DNA of 64,000 nucleotides from Thiothrix sp. (GTDB taxonomy: Bacteria; Pseudomonadota; Gammaproteobacteria; Thiotrichales; Thiotrichaceae). The stretch spans positions 186,001 through 250,000 of the forward strand of contig SSFA01000017.1 of assembly GCA_008015155.1 (NCBI GenBank). Reading direction: 5' to 3'. This document shows positions 15,887 through 24,011 of this stretch, in pieces; position 1 is the stretch's first letter, and the number at the start of each line of letters is the position of its first letter. The notes under the pieces were generated by a model that was given only the letters and a program-made list of their open reading frames with translations, was not told the DNA's origin and searched no databases. A program made the translations under genes and the position numbers.

Positions 15887-17068
15887 TTAAATTAACTTTT
15901 TTCGCTCACACCATGCACGCACTTTCGTATAAGGCAATGCTTCAAAATCCGTGCGGCGTTGAGCTTCTACACCACCATAGATCAGCGTTTTATCTAAAGC
16001 CTGTTCGCCTAGAATCTGGCTTACTTTATTTAAATTGCGCATAGCATCACTGGCTATAGTTTGCGCGGCTTTAATTTCCATTAAATGTAGGCCGATGCCG
16101 TTTTCAACCAATAAATCGCCCTCTAAGCCAGAGGAGTCACGATAAAAATGGAGATGTGGTTTTAAGCCTGCATTGTGCAAATTTTTCAGGACTTCTAATA
16201 CCATCAGATTTTCAAACAAGTTGCCGCGTAAAGGATGGGTAGGCAGATGTTCGGTACGTTGTACGCCGATCAACCAAGATGCTAAACCCACATCATAAAA
16301 ATACAATTTCGGCGATTTGATTAGACGTTTGCTGATATTGTTGAACCACGGTGGCAGACGAAAAATAATGTAGGATGCTTCCAATAAACTAAGCCATTCT
16401 TGCACCGTTTGCGCAGAAACACCGACATCATTGGCAAGGCTGCTCGCATTCAACAATTGCCCAACACGTCCCGCGCACAGGCGCACAAATTTCTCAAATA
16501 ATTGAATATTGCGCAATTGTACTAGCTCGCGGAGATCACGTTGCACATAGGTTTCAAAATAATCACCGAGCACAATCGCTGGATCAAGTTGATGTTCGTA
16601 AATGCGTGGATAACCGCCGTTGCGCAGAAACTCGTCCACGTTATAAGTGGCTAGTGTTGGTAAAACTTCGGCAATAGAAAGCGGCAATAACTTTAATAAA
16701 GTAGTGCGCCCCGCTAATGATTGTGCAATGTGCTGACTCAACTCGAACTGATGGCTGCCCGTTAGGATAAAACGCCCCATTTTGGGTTGCTCGTCAACAC
16801 GCACTTGTATCCACGATAAGAGTTCTGGCACGCGCTGAATTTCATCAATGACTACTCCTTCAGCGGCATCAAACTGCGCGAGAAATGCTTGTGGGTCAGA
16901 GCGCGCAAACTCCCGCGTATCAGGCCGCTCTAAATTTGCATAGGGCAATGCTGCAAAAGCGCTACGGCATAAGGTGGTTTTACCAGACTGGCGTGGTCCC
17001 GTTACGGTAAGGACAGGATATTGAGTAGCACGTTTTAAAAGAACGGGAAGTAAGTGTCGTTCAATCAT
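15887..17068 (-). CDS. AAA+ ATPase with C-terminal DUF4143
   Basis: 393 aa. Walker A GPRQSGKTT (residues 24-32), Walker B VVIDEIQRVPEL, sensor ILTGSHQFEL. Then comes DUF4143 with GGYPRIYE, YFETYVQRDLREL and the nuclease-like tail FYRDSSGLEGDLL...LMEIKAAQT. These proteins are common in accessory regions and their role is unknown. Some are thought to be linked to toxin-antitoxin or defence functions. The gene appears complete and stands alone on the minus strand beside a toxin-antitoxin remnant. Confidence 0.9.
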   Translation of the reverse strand: MIERHLLPVLLKRATQYPVLTVTGPRQSGKTTLCRSAFAALPYANLERPDTREFARSDPQAFLAQFDAAEGVVIDEIQRVPELLSWIQVRVDEQPKMGRFILTGSHQFELSQHIAQSLAGRTTLLKLLPLSIAEVLPTLATYNVDEFLRNGGYPRIYEHQLDPAIVLGDYFETYVQRDLRELVQLRNIQLFEKFVRLCAGRVGQLLNASSLANDVGVSAQTVQEWLSLLEASYIIFRLPPWFNNISKRLIKSPKLYFYDVGLASWLIGVQRTEHLPTHPLRGNLFENLMVLEVLKNLHNAGLKPHLHFYRDSSGLEGDLLVENGIGLHLMEIKAAQTIASDAMRNLNKVSQILGEQALDKTLIYGGVEAQRRTDFEALPYTKVRAWCERKKLI

Positions 17069-17162
17069 AGGCTTTCATGCAAATTGTAAGTAGAACTTTA
17101 TTTTTGCATGAAGTGACAGCCTTAATCCATACCATTAGAGCAATATCAGTTAGTTACTCAAT

Positions 17163-17278
17163 CTATTTCAGAATAATCACCCGTGGGGCAAGACCCAATT
17201 TTTTAACATGCTTAGCAAATTTGCGATCATCAGCGGAATTGTCACTTGACCTTTGCTAACAAAAGAAGTGGTTTCCAT
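17163..17278 (-). pseudogene. Hybrid VapBC scar: antitoxin start joined to toxin end
   Basis: Minus strand, from an ATG at 17278 with an intact SD (TGAGGT, 6 nt before): METTSFVSKGQVTIP, the classic start of an AbrB/MazE-type VapB antitoxin. Within a few codons the sequence switches frame to SADDRKFAKHVKKLGLAPRV and ends IILK then a stop (TAG at 17165-17163), which reads as the C-terminus of a PIN toxin. The rest of both genes is missing, so one deletion removed about 600 bp of a vapBC pair. No ORF in the track covers this. Confidence 0.65.
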
Positions 17279-17371
17279 CGCTTTACCTCATTAGTAATAC
17301 CTAGTAAGAATATCTCTGTCAGTTACTACGTGGAATTTGTTTTATCGGGAACAGGAGCGCCAAGTTCAAGC

Positions 17372-18052
17372 TTAACGCGTAACCCATCCCCCACACAGCG
17401 GAAATACTTGCCCGACAAAGCAATTGGCAGCCTCACTGCACAGATAAGCTACAAACTCTGCATCTTCTTGGGCTGCCACTAAACGCCCTAAAGGGACTTC
17501 GCGTTTCAGACGTTCTTGGAAGCGTGGGTTGGCTTGTACTTCACTTGGAAAGTAAGTGGGGTTATTCACAAAATTCTGCGCAATCGCATTCACTTGAATA
17601 TGGTGCGGCGCAAGCTCCACACCTAGCGCTTGCACATAGGCTAATTGTGCTCCCCGCGCTGCACTATACGTCGAAGCGCGGCGCATCCCACGTAAGGCTG
17701 AGGCGCTACCCATCACAATAATTTTGCCACGACCGCGTGCGATCATCTGCGGTACTACTGCCTTCACCAATCGCGGTAGCGGTTCGACTAAGGCTGCAAA
17801 AACTTGCTGCCATTCCGCCTCAGTCACTTCAGTAGCGGGGGTGCTAGGCGCCGCAATGGCGAGATTAGCGATGAGAATATCAATCTCACCCGCTGCTTGA
17901 ATTAAGGTGCTCAAGTCTGCTAGGCCGCTTAAAGAATCGGTATTAGCAATGACTTCCGCGCCGTGTTGCGTGAGCGTGGTACAAATAGCAGGCCCCATAA
18001 AATCAGCCGCTTGGGTAACTAAAATACGTTTGCCTTGGAGTGAATGCGACAT
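17372..18052 (-). CDS. Halohydrin dehalogenase (SDR-related, Ser-Tyr-Arg triad)
   Basis: 226 aa from the ATG at 18052 (GAGG eight bases upstream). It looks like a short-chain dehydrogenase but lacks the cofactor motif TGxxxGxG. Instead VTQAADFMGPAI contains T-x4-F-x-G. The catalytic segment GSASALRGMRRASTYSAAR contains S-x12-Y-x3-R, with Arg where dehydrogenases have Lys. Those two motifs define halohydrin dehalogenases, which close vicinal haloalcohols to epoxides and release halide. Also NPTYFPSE (halide-pocket region) and FVGQVFPLCGGW at the end match HheC-type enzymes. No haloalkane or epoxide hydrolase gene is adjacent. Confidence 0.82.
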   Translation of the reverse strand: MSHSLQGKRILVTQAADFMGPAICTTLTQHGAEVIANTDSLSGLADLSTLIQAAGEIDILIANLAIAAPSTPATEVTEAEWQQVFAALVEPLPRLVKAVVPQMIARGRGKIIVMGSASALRGMRRASTYSAARGAQLAYVQALGVELAPHHIQVNAIAQNFVNNPTYFPSEVQANPRFQERLKREVPLGRLVAAQEDAEFVAYLCSEAANCFVGQVFPLCGGWVTR

Positions 18053-18294
18053 CAGCTTTACCTCGCTTAACAGTTTAAAACCCATTAAAAAGCAGCTTAT
18101 CAGTTGGAACTTGCCAGCCTCTCCGCTATCTGATTAGCATAGTAAACTTAATCTATCGATCCATCTTCAAGCCATATCTTAATAGCCATGTAATGCCTAA
18201 AACCAAAACTCTACAAATTGCACCTGCATTCACTCAGTAAAACCTGAGTCGGTTTCGCTCGTGCTGTTGATTTTAATGGTTTAGGAAACAAGCT

Positions 18295-18924
18295 ATGTCA
18301 GTTTATAAATACCCGCGCACGCCGCATTTGCCGTGGTCAGCCAGCGTTGCCAGCGACGATATTCGTATTATTAGCATCGAGCCGTTTGTGGGGCTTGAGG
18401 TGGTGGTCACCGAAAAAATGGATGGCGAGAATACCTCGATTTATCGGGATCGCATGCATGCTCGTTCCATCGACAGCCGCCATCATGCTTCGCGCGATTG
18501 GGTCAAGCAATGGTACGGTCAATTTCAGCATGAAATCCCACAAGGCTGGCGCGTCTGTGGGGAAAATCTCTATGCGCAACATTCCGTCATTTATCAAAAT
18601 CTGGAGAGCTATTTTTATGGCTTCTCGATTTGGAATGAGCAGAATCTTTGCTTGAGTTGGGCGGAAACTTTGGAATGGTTTGCGCTCTGGGGGATTCACA
18701 CGCCGCCGGTTTTGTATCAAGGCATTTGGGATGAGACGGCGATTCGTGCTATTCAAGTCGATACTCAAACCAGTGAAGGCTATGTAGTGCGTACTACTTG
18801 CGCGTTTCACTATGATGAGTTTCGGCATAATGTCGCCAAATGGGTGCGCGCTAAGCATGTACAAACCAGCGAGCATTGGATGTTTGCTGAGATTATTCCC
18901 AATGGCTTAAAGGAGGGCGTTTAA
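18295..18924 (+). CDS. RNA ligase family protein
   Basis: 209 aa nucleotidyltransferase. Motif I is KMDGEN (Lys about residue 41, nucleotidylated), preceded by VVVTE. Motif III-like SYFYGFSIWN and motif IV-like SEGYVVRT follow, and a late Lys stretch AKWVRAKHV fits motif V. The protein is short, a catalytic domain with little C-terminal extension. Its stop overlaps the start of the HD-kinase gene by 1 nt (TAATG), so the two are coupled: an end-healing enzyme plus an end-sealing enzyme. Confidence 0.87.
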   Translation: MSVYKYPRTPHLPWSASVASDDIRIISIEPFVGLEVVVTEKMDGENTSIYRDRMHARSIDSRHHASRDWVKQWYGQFQHEIPQGWRVCGENLYAQHSVIYQNLESYFYGFSIWNEQNLCLSWAETLEWFALWGIHTPPVLYQGIWDETAIRAIQVDTQTSEGYVVRTTCAFHYDEFRHNVAKWVRAKHVQTSEHWMFAEIIPNGLKEGV

Positions 18925-20177
18925 TGAAAGCTTTAAATGCATGGTTAGCTCACCTTGCCGACGATGCTACGCCAAGTTTTGATGAATGTGTGACTCAGTT
19001 AGGCGAGCATTTGCCGCTGTTGCTGCGCTTTAAAGACACACCGCAAGATGCTGAATGGCATGCAGAAGGGGATGTGCATATTCATACCGGTATGGTGTTG
19101 GATGAGTTGTATGAAATCTTGAAAACCGAAGCACAGCATATTCAAGGTGCACAACGCCAAGCGCTAATTTTGGGAGCGTGTTTGCATGATCTTGCCAAGC
19201 CAATTTGTACCAAAACCTATGAAAAAGAGGGGCGGATGCGCATTGGTTCAGCAGGGCATGAAGCAGCGGGGCGTTCGTATTTAGCCTTTAAAATGCTGGC
19301 TTGGAATTTGCCGTTTGATGTGATTTGGACAGTGCTAAATCTGGTTGGTGAGCATCAAATGCCACGCCTGTTGGTGTTAAAGCATTCTGCTTCCAAAGCG
19401 GCGTTTTTGAGCCTAGCGCGTCAAGCGAATATGGAGTTGTTGTACTGGCTAGAGCGTGCCGATATTCAAGGCCGGATTACGGTGGATAAAGCCTTGGATT
19501 TGCTGATTTTGGAAGAGTTTAAACAGCTCTGCCAACACTATGAAGTCTGGCAAGCTAGCGATCCCTTGGCAGAGATTCGTCCACAATTAGCCAGCTTATC
19601 AGCGCCAGCCCAAGCCTATGTTCAAGCTTATGCACTAGCAGAATTGGAAAGTGGCAAGATTATGCAAGCCGCTGAAGCTTTGAGTACCACTTATGCGCAG
19701 CGTGAACACTATGCGCATTTGATGATTACCTGTGGCGTGAGTGGTTCGGGTAAATCGACATGGTTGCAGCAGCATTATCCGAAGTATGAACGCATTTCGC
19801 TGGATGAATTGCGCGAGCAATGGAATGGTGATCGCGCGAGTCAAGAACATAGCGGTGAAATTCGCCAACAAGCGAAAGAGCAATTAAAAGCTGCCTTACG
19901 TGAGAAGCGCGGCGTGATTTGGGATGCGACCAATGTGCGTAAAGACTTTCGCAGCATGGTTGCAGACTTAGGGCGTGATTATCATGCCTTGGTTACTTTG
20001 GTGGTGTTCCTCTTGCCAGAAGCGGAGCTGCGTAAAAATAATCGAGCGCGGGAACATGTCGTACCAGATTCGGTATTGGATCGCCAACTGGCGTCTTACC
20101 AATTGCCTACCTTAAATGAAGCGCATCAGTTTTGGGTAGTGGGTGTGAAGGGGGAGACGCTGTGGCGGAGTGGGTAA
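18924..20177 (+). CDS. HD-Pnk: HD phosphoesterase fused to 5'-OH polynucleotide kinase
   Basis: 417 aa. The N-terminal HD domain (about residues 40-220) has HTGMVLDELY, CLHDLAK and GHEAAGR, the metal-binding His/Asp pattern. The C-terminal kinase (about 265-417) has P-loop GVSGSGKSTW, RISLDELREQWNGD, IWDATNVRKDFR and lid arginines RKNNRAREHVVP, as in T4-type polynucleotide kinase. The Runella slithyformis HD-Pnk with the same order removes 2',3'-cyclic or 3' phosphates and phosphorylates 5'-OH ends. Paired with the ligase gene, it probably repairs RNAs cut by ribotoxins. Confidence 0.88.
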   Translation: MKALNAWLAHLADDATPSFDECVTQLGEHLPLLLRFKDTPQDAEWHAEGDVHIHTGMVLDELYEILKTEAQHIQGAQRQALILGACLHDLAKPICTKTYEKEGRMRIGSAGHEAAGRSYLAFKMLAWNLPFDVIWTVLNLVGEHQMPRLLVLKHSASKAAFLSLARQANMELLYWLERADIQGRITVDKALDLLILEEFKQLCQHYEVWQASDPLAEIRPQLASLSAPAQAYVQAYALAELESGKIMQAAEALSTTYAQREHYAHLMITCGVSGSGKSTWLQQHYPKYERISLDELREQWNGDRASQEHSGEIRQQAKEQLKAALREKRGVIWDATNVRKDFRSMVADLGRDYHALVTLVVFLLPEAELRKNNRAREHVVPDSVLDRQLASYQLPTLNEAHQFWVVGVKGETLWRSG

Positions 20178-20197
20178 CTTCTCCCAACTTCTTAACT

Positions 20198-20475
20198 CCT
20201 TTCCCTGATAAGGGAAGGGCTGGGATGGGTTGTTTTCAGTAATCATTGCGTGGTGGTTGGAAGATTAACCCCTCCCTGCCTCCCCTTGTCAGGGGAGGAG
20301 TGATTTCTTAACTAATTTCTAGCCCCCTTCCCTGACAAGGGAAGGGTTGGGGATGGGTTGCTTTCAGTAATCATTGTGTGCTGATAGGAAGATTAACCCC
20401 TCCCGACCTCCCCTTGTAAGTGGAGGAGTGATTTCCTATTTAATTTCTAGCTCCCTTCCCTGACAAGGGTTGGGG
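20198..20475. repeat. Tandem ~127-bp palindrome-rich repeats, 2 full copies plus a partial third
   Basis: The landmark TTCCCTGA recurs at 20201, 20328 and 20456, spacings of 127 and 128 bp. Each unit opens with a palindrome (CCTTCCCTGACAAGGGAAGG type), then GGGATGGGTT, TTCAGTAATCATTG and GATTAACCCCTCCC. It closes with an inverted version (CCTCCCCTTGTCAGGGGAGG). The two halves of a unit are thus inverted relative to each other. The partial third copy forms the last codons of the DUF559 gene. Confidence 0.9.
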
Positions 20476-20838
20476 ATGGGTTACTTGCTCAAGCAAATGC
20501 TCATAAACCCCTTGCGGATTCATCAGCACCTCTTCATTGGTATAACGAATCACCGTCAAGCCCAGTGCATTAAGTACACGAGTACGTTCTGCATCATATT
20601 CAGACTTATCGGCGTGGCTATCGCCATCAATTTCAATCACTAACTGCAAAGCAGCACAGTAAAAGTCGACGATATAGCCCGCAAGTGGTTTCTGGCGTAG
20701 AAACTTAAAACCGGCTAATTGGCGTTGACGCAAAATTAGCTCCCACATTTTAGCTTCTGCGGCAGTTGGGTTTTTCCGATTAATCCGTGCTAGTGCGACT
20801 AACTGCGGGTTATAGGGTTGATAAAGACAAGTTTTCAT
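20440..20838 (-). CDS. DUF559 (Vsr-like) endonuclease-domain protein embedded in repeats
   Basis: 132 aa from the ATG at 20838. The DUF559 core is clear: RKNPTAAEAKMWELILRQRQ, GFKFLRQKPLAGYIVDFYC (Asp of the PD-(D/E)xK-like site), LQLVIEIDGDSHAD and RTRVLNALGLTVIRYTNEEV. The fold is that of Vsr mismatch endonuclease. The C-terminus (THPQPLSGKGARN) is encoded by the repeat unit. A matching palindrome lies 63 bp upstream, so the gene is bracketed by the same repeat family. This suggests that gene and repeats move or spread together. Confidence 0.88.
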   Translation of the reverse strand: MKTCLYQPYNPQLVALARINRKNPTAAEAKMWELILRQRQLAGFKFLRQKPLAGYIVDFYCAALQLVIEIDGDSHADKSEYDAERTRVLNALGLTVIRYTNEEVLMNPQGVYEHLLEQVTHPQPLSGKGARN

Positions 20839-20900
20839 CAACCCAATCTAACAACTCTTTCCGAAGCCCGCGACTTCATCCGCCCAATGACTGCGTTACT

Positions 20901-20931
20901 CCTCCCCTGACAAGGGGAGGCCGGGAGGGGT
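20901..20931. repeat. Palindromic repeat on the upstream side of the DUF559 gene
   Basis: CCTCCCCT-GACA-AGGGGAGG (20901-20920), perfect 8-bp arms, followed by CCGGGAGGGGTT. It is a half-unit of the family at 20198-20475. Flanking copies therefore lie on both sides of the DUF559 gene. Confidence 0.85.
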
Positions 20932-21024
20932 TAAAATCACTCGCTTATCGCATAAAATGAAATTACTATTGTAAATATAAAAAATAAGTGGAATTATTAT
21001 AGTGTATTTTCAATTTAAGTGATC

Positions 21025-21765
21025 ATGATGAAGATCAACGAGCAAGATAAGCAACTCACTAAGGTGCGCATTCTCGCCGCGGCGGTGGATGTGATTACGA
21101 TTCGTGGCTTCAAAAATGCCACCATGCGCGAGATTGCCAAAGAGGCCAAAGTCGGTGATGCCACTATCTATAACTATTTCCCGACTAAGGAAAAACTGCT
21201 GTATGGCTATTGCGAGTATGTACAGCAGCAAGTGATGCGAGAACTCAAGGAAATCAGTAATTTCCATGAATACACTTTGCAAGAACAATTGCAGCAACTG
21301 GTGGAAACTAATTTGCGCTTATGGCTACCGGCGCGGGAGTTTTTGCAGCAAGTGTTTGAACTTAGTCTTGGCGCACCTATGCTCGGCTTTACGCATATTG
21401 AAGAAACCAAGCGTTTATTCACCACGATGGTAGTGGATATGCTTGATGCAGCGATTGAAGCGGGCGAGATTCCCGAGCAACCCTATCGTGAATTATTACC
21501 ACGCCTGTTTTGGGATTATGCCAATGGCATTATGGCCTATTGGCTAAAGGACAGCTCAGATGGGTTTGCTAATACCACACAAGTGATTGATCGTAGTATG
21601 GAATTAATCGCCAATATTCTACAAACGGGCTTAGTTGGTAAGTCTTTGGATTTAATCTCCTTTCTATTCCGCACCCATATTATGGCGCATACCGATTTAC
21701 TAAAAAGCATGGCGCATTCACCTGAGTTAGCTACTAGCAAACGCCGCTTTATGGAGGGTAAATGA
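21025..21765 (+). CDS. TetR/AcrR-family regulator
   Basis: 246 aa. The N-terminal TetR DNA-binding domain reads TKVRILAAAVDVITIRGFKN, TMREIAKEAKVGDATIYNYF, PTKEKLLYGYCEYV. ATG codons at 21025 and 21028 are both possible. It overlaps the ABC1-kinase gene by a few bases (ATGATGG around the TGA), so the regulator and kinase form one operon. The ligand-binding half has no recognisable specificity. The preceding ~50 bp are AT-rich and could hold the promoter, without a clean consensus. Confidence 0.88.
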   Translation: MMKINEQDKQLTKVRILAAAVDVITIRGFKNATMREIAKEAKVGDATIYNYFPTKEKLLYGYCEYVQQQVMRELKEISNFHEYTLQEQLQQLVETNLRLWLPAREFLQQVFELSLGAPMLGFTHIEETKRLFTTMVVDMLDAAIEAGEIPEQPYRELLPRLFWDYANGIMAYWLKDSSDGFANTTQVIDRSMELIANILQTGLVGKSLDLISFLFRTHIMAHTDLLKSMAHSPELATSKRRFMEGK

Positions 21766-23063
21766 TGGAACAGTCATTGCCTGAAGGTAAATGGACGCGC
21801 GCCGGTATTGTGGGTTCTACCGCGTTTAAAGTCGGTTTGCGCGAAGTGCAGCATAAAGTGAAACGTCCGTTTATGTCAGCAGAGCGCCAGCAGGCAGACA
21901 AGCAAGACATCGATGATAAAAACGCCGAAATGGTTTTCAAAGCTTTGACCCAATTGCGTGGTACAGCCTTAAAAGCGGCGCAAATGTTAGGTATGGAAAC
22001 GGAGATTTTGCCCGAGCGTTATCGTAAAGAGTTGGAGAAATCCTTTCATCAAGTACCTCCTTTGAACCGCGTCTTGGTGCGCAAAGTCATTCAAGAGCAA
22101 TTAGGCCAGCCACCGGAATATCTGTTTGCCAGCTTCAATGATCAAGCCTTTGCCGCAGCAAGTTTAGGGCAAGTGCATCATGCCACGCTGCAAGATGGCA
22201 CAAAAGTCGCGGTGAAAATTCAATATCCGGGCATTCATGTGGCGATGGATAACGATATGAAACTGATGCGTAGCTTAGCCCCGAATTTGCCCAATTCGCA
22301 GATGGTGTTGCAGTCTTTGGAAGAGATTCACGCACGTTTGAAAGAGGAGGTCGATTACCAGCATGAAGCGGCTAGTACGCAATGGTTTGCTGAGCATTTG
22401 CAAGTGGTGAATGTCCATGTGCCTAAGGTTTATGCGGAGTTTTCAGGGACACGGCTAATCACCACGGAATTGATGACAGGACAGCATTTAGAAACTTGGC
22501 TCGCAACGAATCCTGCTCAAGCGGTTCGTAATCGTGCTGCACAAAACCTGTATGACACGATGGTGTATTCCGTGCGGCATTTAAAGCGCTTACATGCTGA
22601 TCCGAATCCGGGTAATTATTTATTCCATGAGGATGGTTCGGTGACGCTGCTTGATTTTGGTTGCACCAAACAGTTCTCACCTGAGTTTATCCATATTCTG
22701 CCGGAGCTATTGCAAGCTTTTATAGCAGATGACCGAGAACGGATTTTAGCGGCTTATCGCATGTTGGGCATGGAACATAAACCTATGTCGGAAGACTGGT
22801 ACGCTGAGATATTAAGACCCTTTGCACAATGGGTTTCCTTACCTTTACAAACCGCTAGTTTTGATTTTGGTAAACACCACACTTACACCAGTAGTGGGCG
22901 CGAAGTACTGCATAAACTCGCACATAACACCACTCTAAATAAAATCGCCAATGATTTTATTTTCTTTGATCGCACTATCTATGGTTTATGCAAAATATTT
23001 GAGCGCATGGGTGCAGAAGTCAAGGCGCGTCATCATTGGTTGAATACAGGAGCCGAGGCATAA
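21765..23063 (+). CDS. ABC1/AarF (UbiB-family) atypical kinase
   Basis: 432 aa. The start at 21765 is preferred because GGAGGG at 21753-21758 is too close to the overlapping ATG at 21762. ABC1 hallmarks: KAAQMLG (KxGQ-like motif), AAASLGQVHHATLQDGTKVAVKIQYPG (Ala-rich loop and Lys), EVDYQHEAA, HADPNPGNYLFHEDGSVTLLDFG (catalytic loop and DFG). The family acts in ubiquinone and lipid metabolism as an atypical ATPase/kinase. This one is not next to ubiquinone genes and is coupled to a TetR regulator, so it is probably an accessory paralogue. Confidence 0.88.
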   Translation: MEQSLPEGKWTRAGIVGSTAFKVGLREVQHKVKRPFMSAERQQADKQDIDDKNAEMVFKALTQLRGTALKAAQMLGMETEILPERYRKELEKSFHQVPPLNRVLVRKVIQEQLGQPPEYLFASFNDQAFAAASLGQVHHATLQDGTKVAVKIQYPGIHVAMDNDMKLMRSLAPNLPNSQMVLQSLEEIHARLKEEVDYQHEAASTQWFAEHLQVVNVHVPKVYAEFSGTRLITTELMTGQHLETWLATNPAQAVRNRAAQNLYDTMVYSVRHLKRLHADPNPGNYLFHEDGSVTLLDFGCTKQFSPEFIHILPELLQAFIADDRERILAAYRMLGMEHKPMSEDWYAEILRPFAQWVSLPLQTASFDFGKHHTYTSSGREVLHKLAHNTTLNKIANDFIFFDRTIYGLCKIFERMGAEVKARHHWLNTGAEA

Positions 23064-23137
23064 GTCCATTAATTATAAATGGCTATGTCTTGCTTTAAGA
23101 GCAAATAGTTAAACAAAAATCATTCAGGTCAATCATT

Positions 23138-23344
23138 ATGCCTATTATTAGTTTTGAATCAGCCCCTTTGAGTGACAGTGTCAGAGCGCAATTAATTGAG
23201 CGCTTAACCGACACGGCGGTAGAAATTACTGGCATTCCTAAGCAGCTGTTTTTTGTCACCATTCGTGAGCTACCCGCGAATAGCATTGCAGTTGGTGGTA
23301 AAACCGTGGAGCAAATTAAGCAAGAGCTGGCAGCTCAATCCTAA
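23138..23344 (+). CDS. 4-oxalocrotonate tautomerase family protein
   Basis: 68 aa, the size of the family. Pro2 becomes the N-terminal catalytic proline (MPIISFES). The body RAQLIERLTDTAVEITGIPK, FFVTIRELPANSIAVGGK follows the 4-OT pattern. The substrate is unknown; no meta-cleavage pathway gene is near. Confidence 0.88.
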   Translation: MPIISFESAPLSDSVRAQLIERLTDTAVEITGIPKQLFFVTIRELPANSIAVGGKTVEQIKQELAAQS

Positions 23345-23345
23345 A

Positions 23346-24011
23346 CTACCAATGCAGTACTAAGGGCAGGTGAGGTTTAAAATCGTGGCTTAAGCCTGCC
23401 TGTTGGTGATCAAAACTCAATTCCAATAAATGCGCTTCACCTTGTTGAATGGTAAAACCGGCAACTTGATTCGCATAATGTGCAACCTCGGAGTTGGGTG
23501 CTGTCGGTTGGGTAATACGTATTGCCGTCACTTGTTGCAAGCCTAACTTATGTTCTAAAGGTTGGCGCTTCTCCAAAGCTGCTAAAGCAGGTGCGACTCC
23601 AAACGGTAACACAAACCATAAAGGTTCCGTGAGCGGATTAGCTTGCGCCATTGGAATGCTCAAATGCGTTGGCAAATAAGGCGGGCGATAATCCCAACAC
23701 GCAAAGGGTAAATCGGCATTAGTGCCGGACTGAGGCCGAAAACAAATCCCAAACGGAGAAATAGCAATGTCTTGCTGCTGTAAACGCTCATACAAATGCG
23801 TCGGTTGAACGACTGGAGTTTGCGCCTCAGCAGCATCCACCAGATAGATCAATTCAATAAACACATTCTGAAAGAAAAAGCGCCGATTTGCCGTCCCTTG
23901 ACCGTGATGTTGATTGGGCGTGCCTTCAGTCAAACCCAAGGCTTTTAATAAATCAGCTTCTGGCGCATTAGCCGTGGTCGCTATAAAAATATGATCCAGC
24001 TCAAAACTCAT
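23346..24011 (-). CDS. VOC-superfamily (glyoxalase-like) protein
   Basis: 221 aa. The start MSFELDHIFIATTANAPEAD and GTPNQHHGQGTANRRFFFQN fit a glyoxalase-like fold of the type often annotated VOC family. A conserved FIELIYLVDAAE segment carries the second putative metal-ligand region (Glu). It overlaps the N-terminal-glutamine amidase gene by 4 bp, so the two are co-translated. Reaction unknown. Confidence 0.8.
   Translation of the reverse strand: MSFELDHIFIATTANAPEADLLKALGLTEGTPNQHHGQGTANRRFFFQNVFIELIYLVDAAEAQTPVVQPTHLYERLQQQDIAISPFGICFRPQSGTNADLPFACWDYRPPYLPTHLSIPMAQANPLTEPLWFVLPFGVAPALAALEKRQPLEHKLGLQQVTAIRITQPTAPNSEVAHYANQVAGFTIQQGEAHLLELSFDHQQAGLSHDFKPHLPLVLHW

Noticed and set aside
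17372-18085. Ordinary SDR oxidoreductase
   Set aside because: No TGxxxGxG and no YxxxK; the halohydrin dehalogenase motifs fit instead. The start at 18085 lacks a good SD.
18337-18876. 179-aa minus-strand ORF
   Set aside because: Antisense of the RNA ligase, which has clear motifs on the plus strand.
20198-20475. Possible CRISPR array
   Set aside because: Only two and a half long units with palindromes and no variable spacers; it is a palindromic repeat family.
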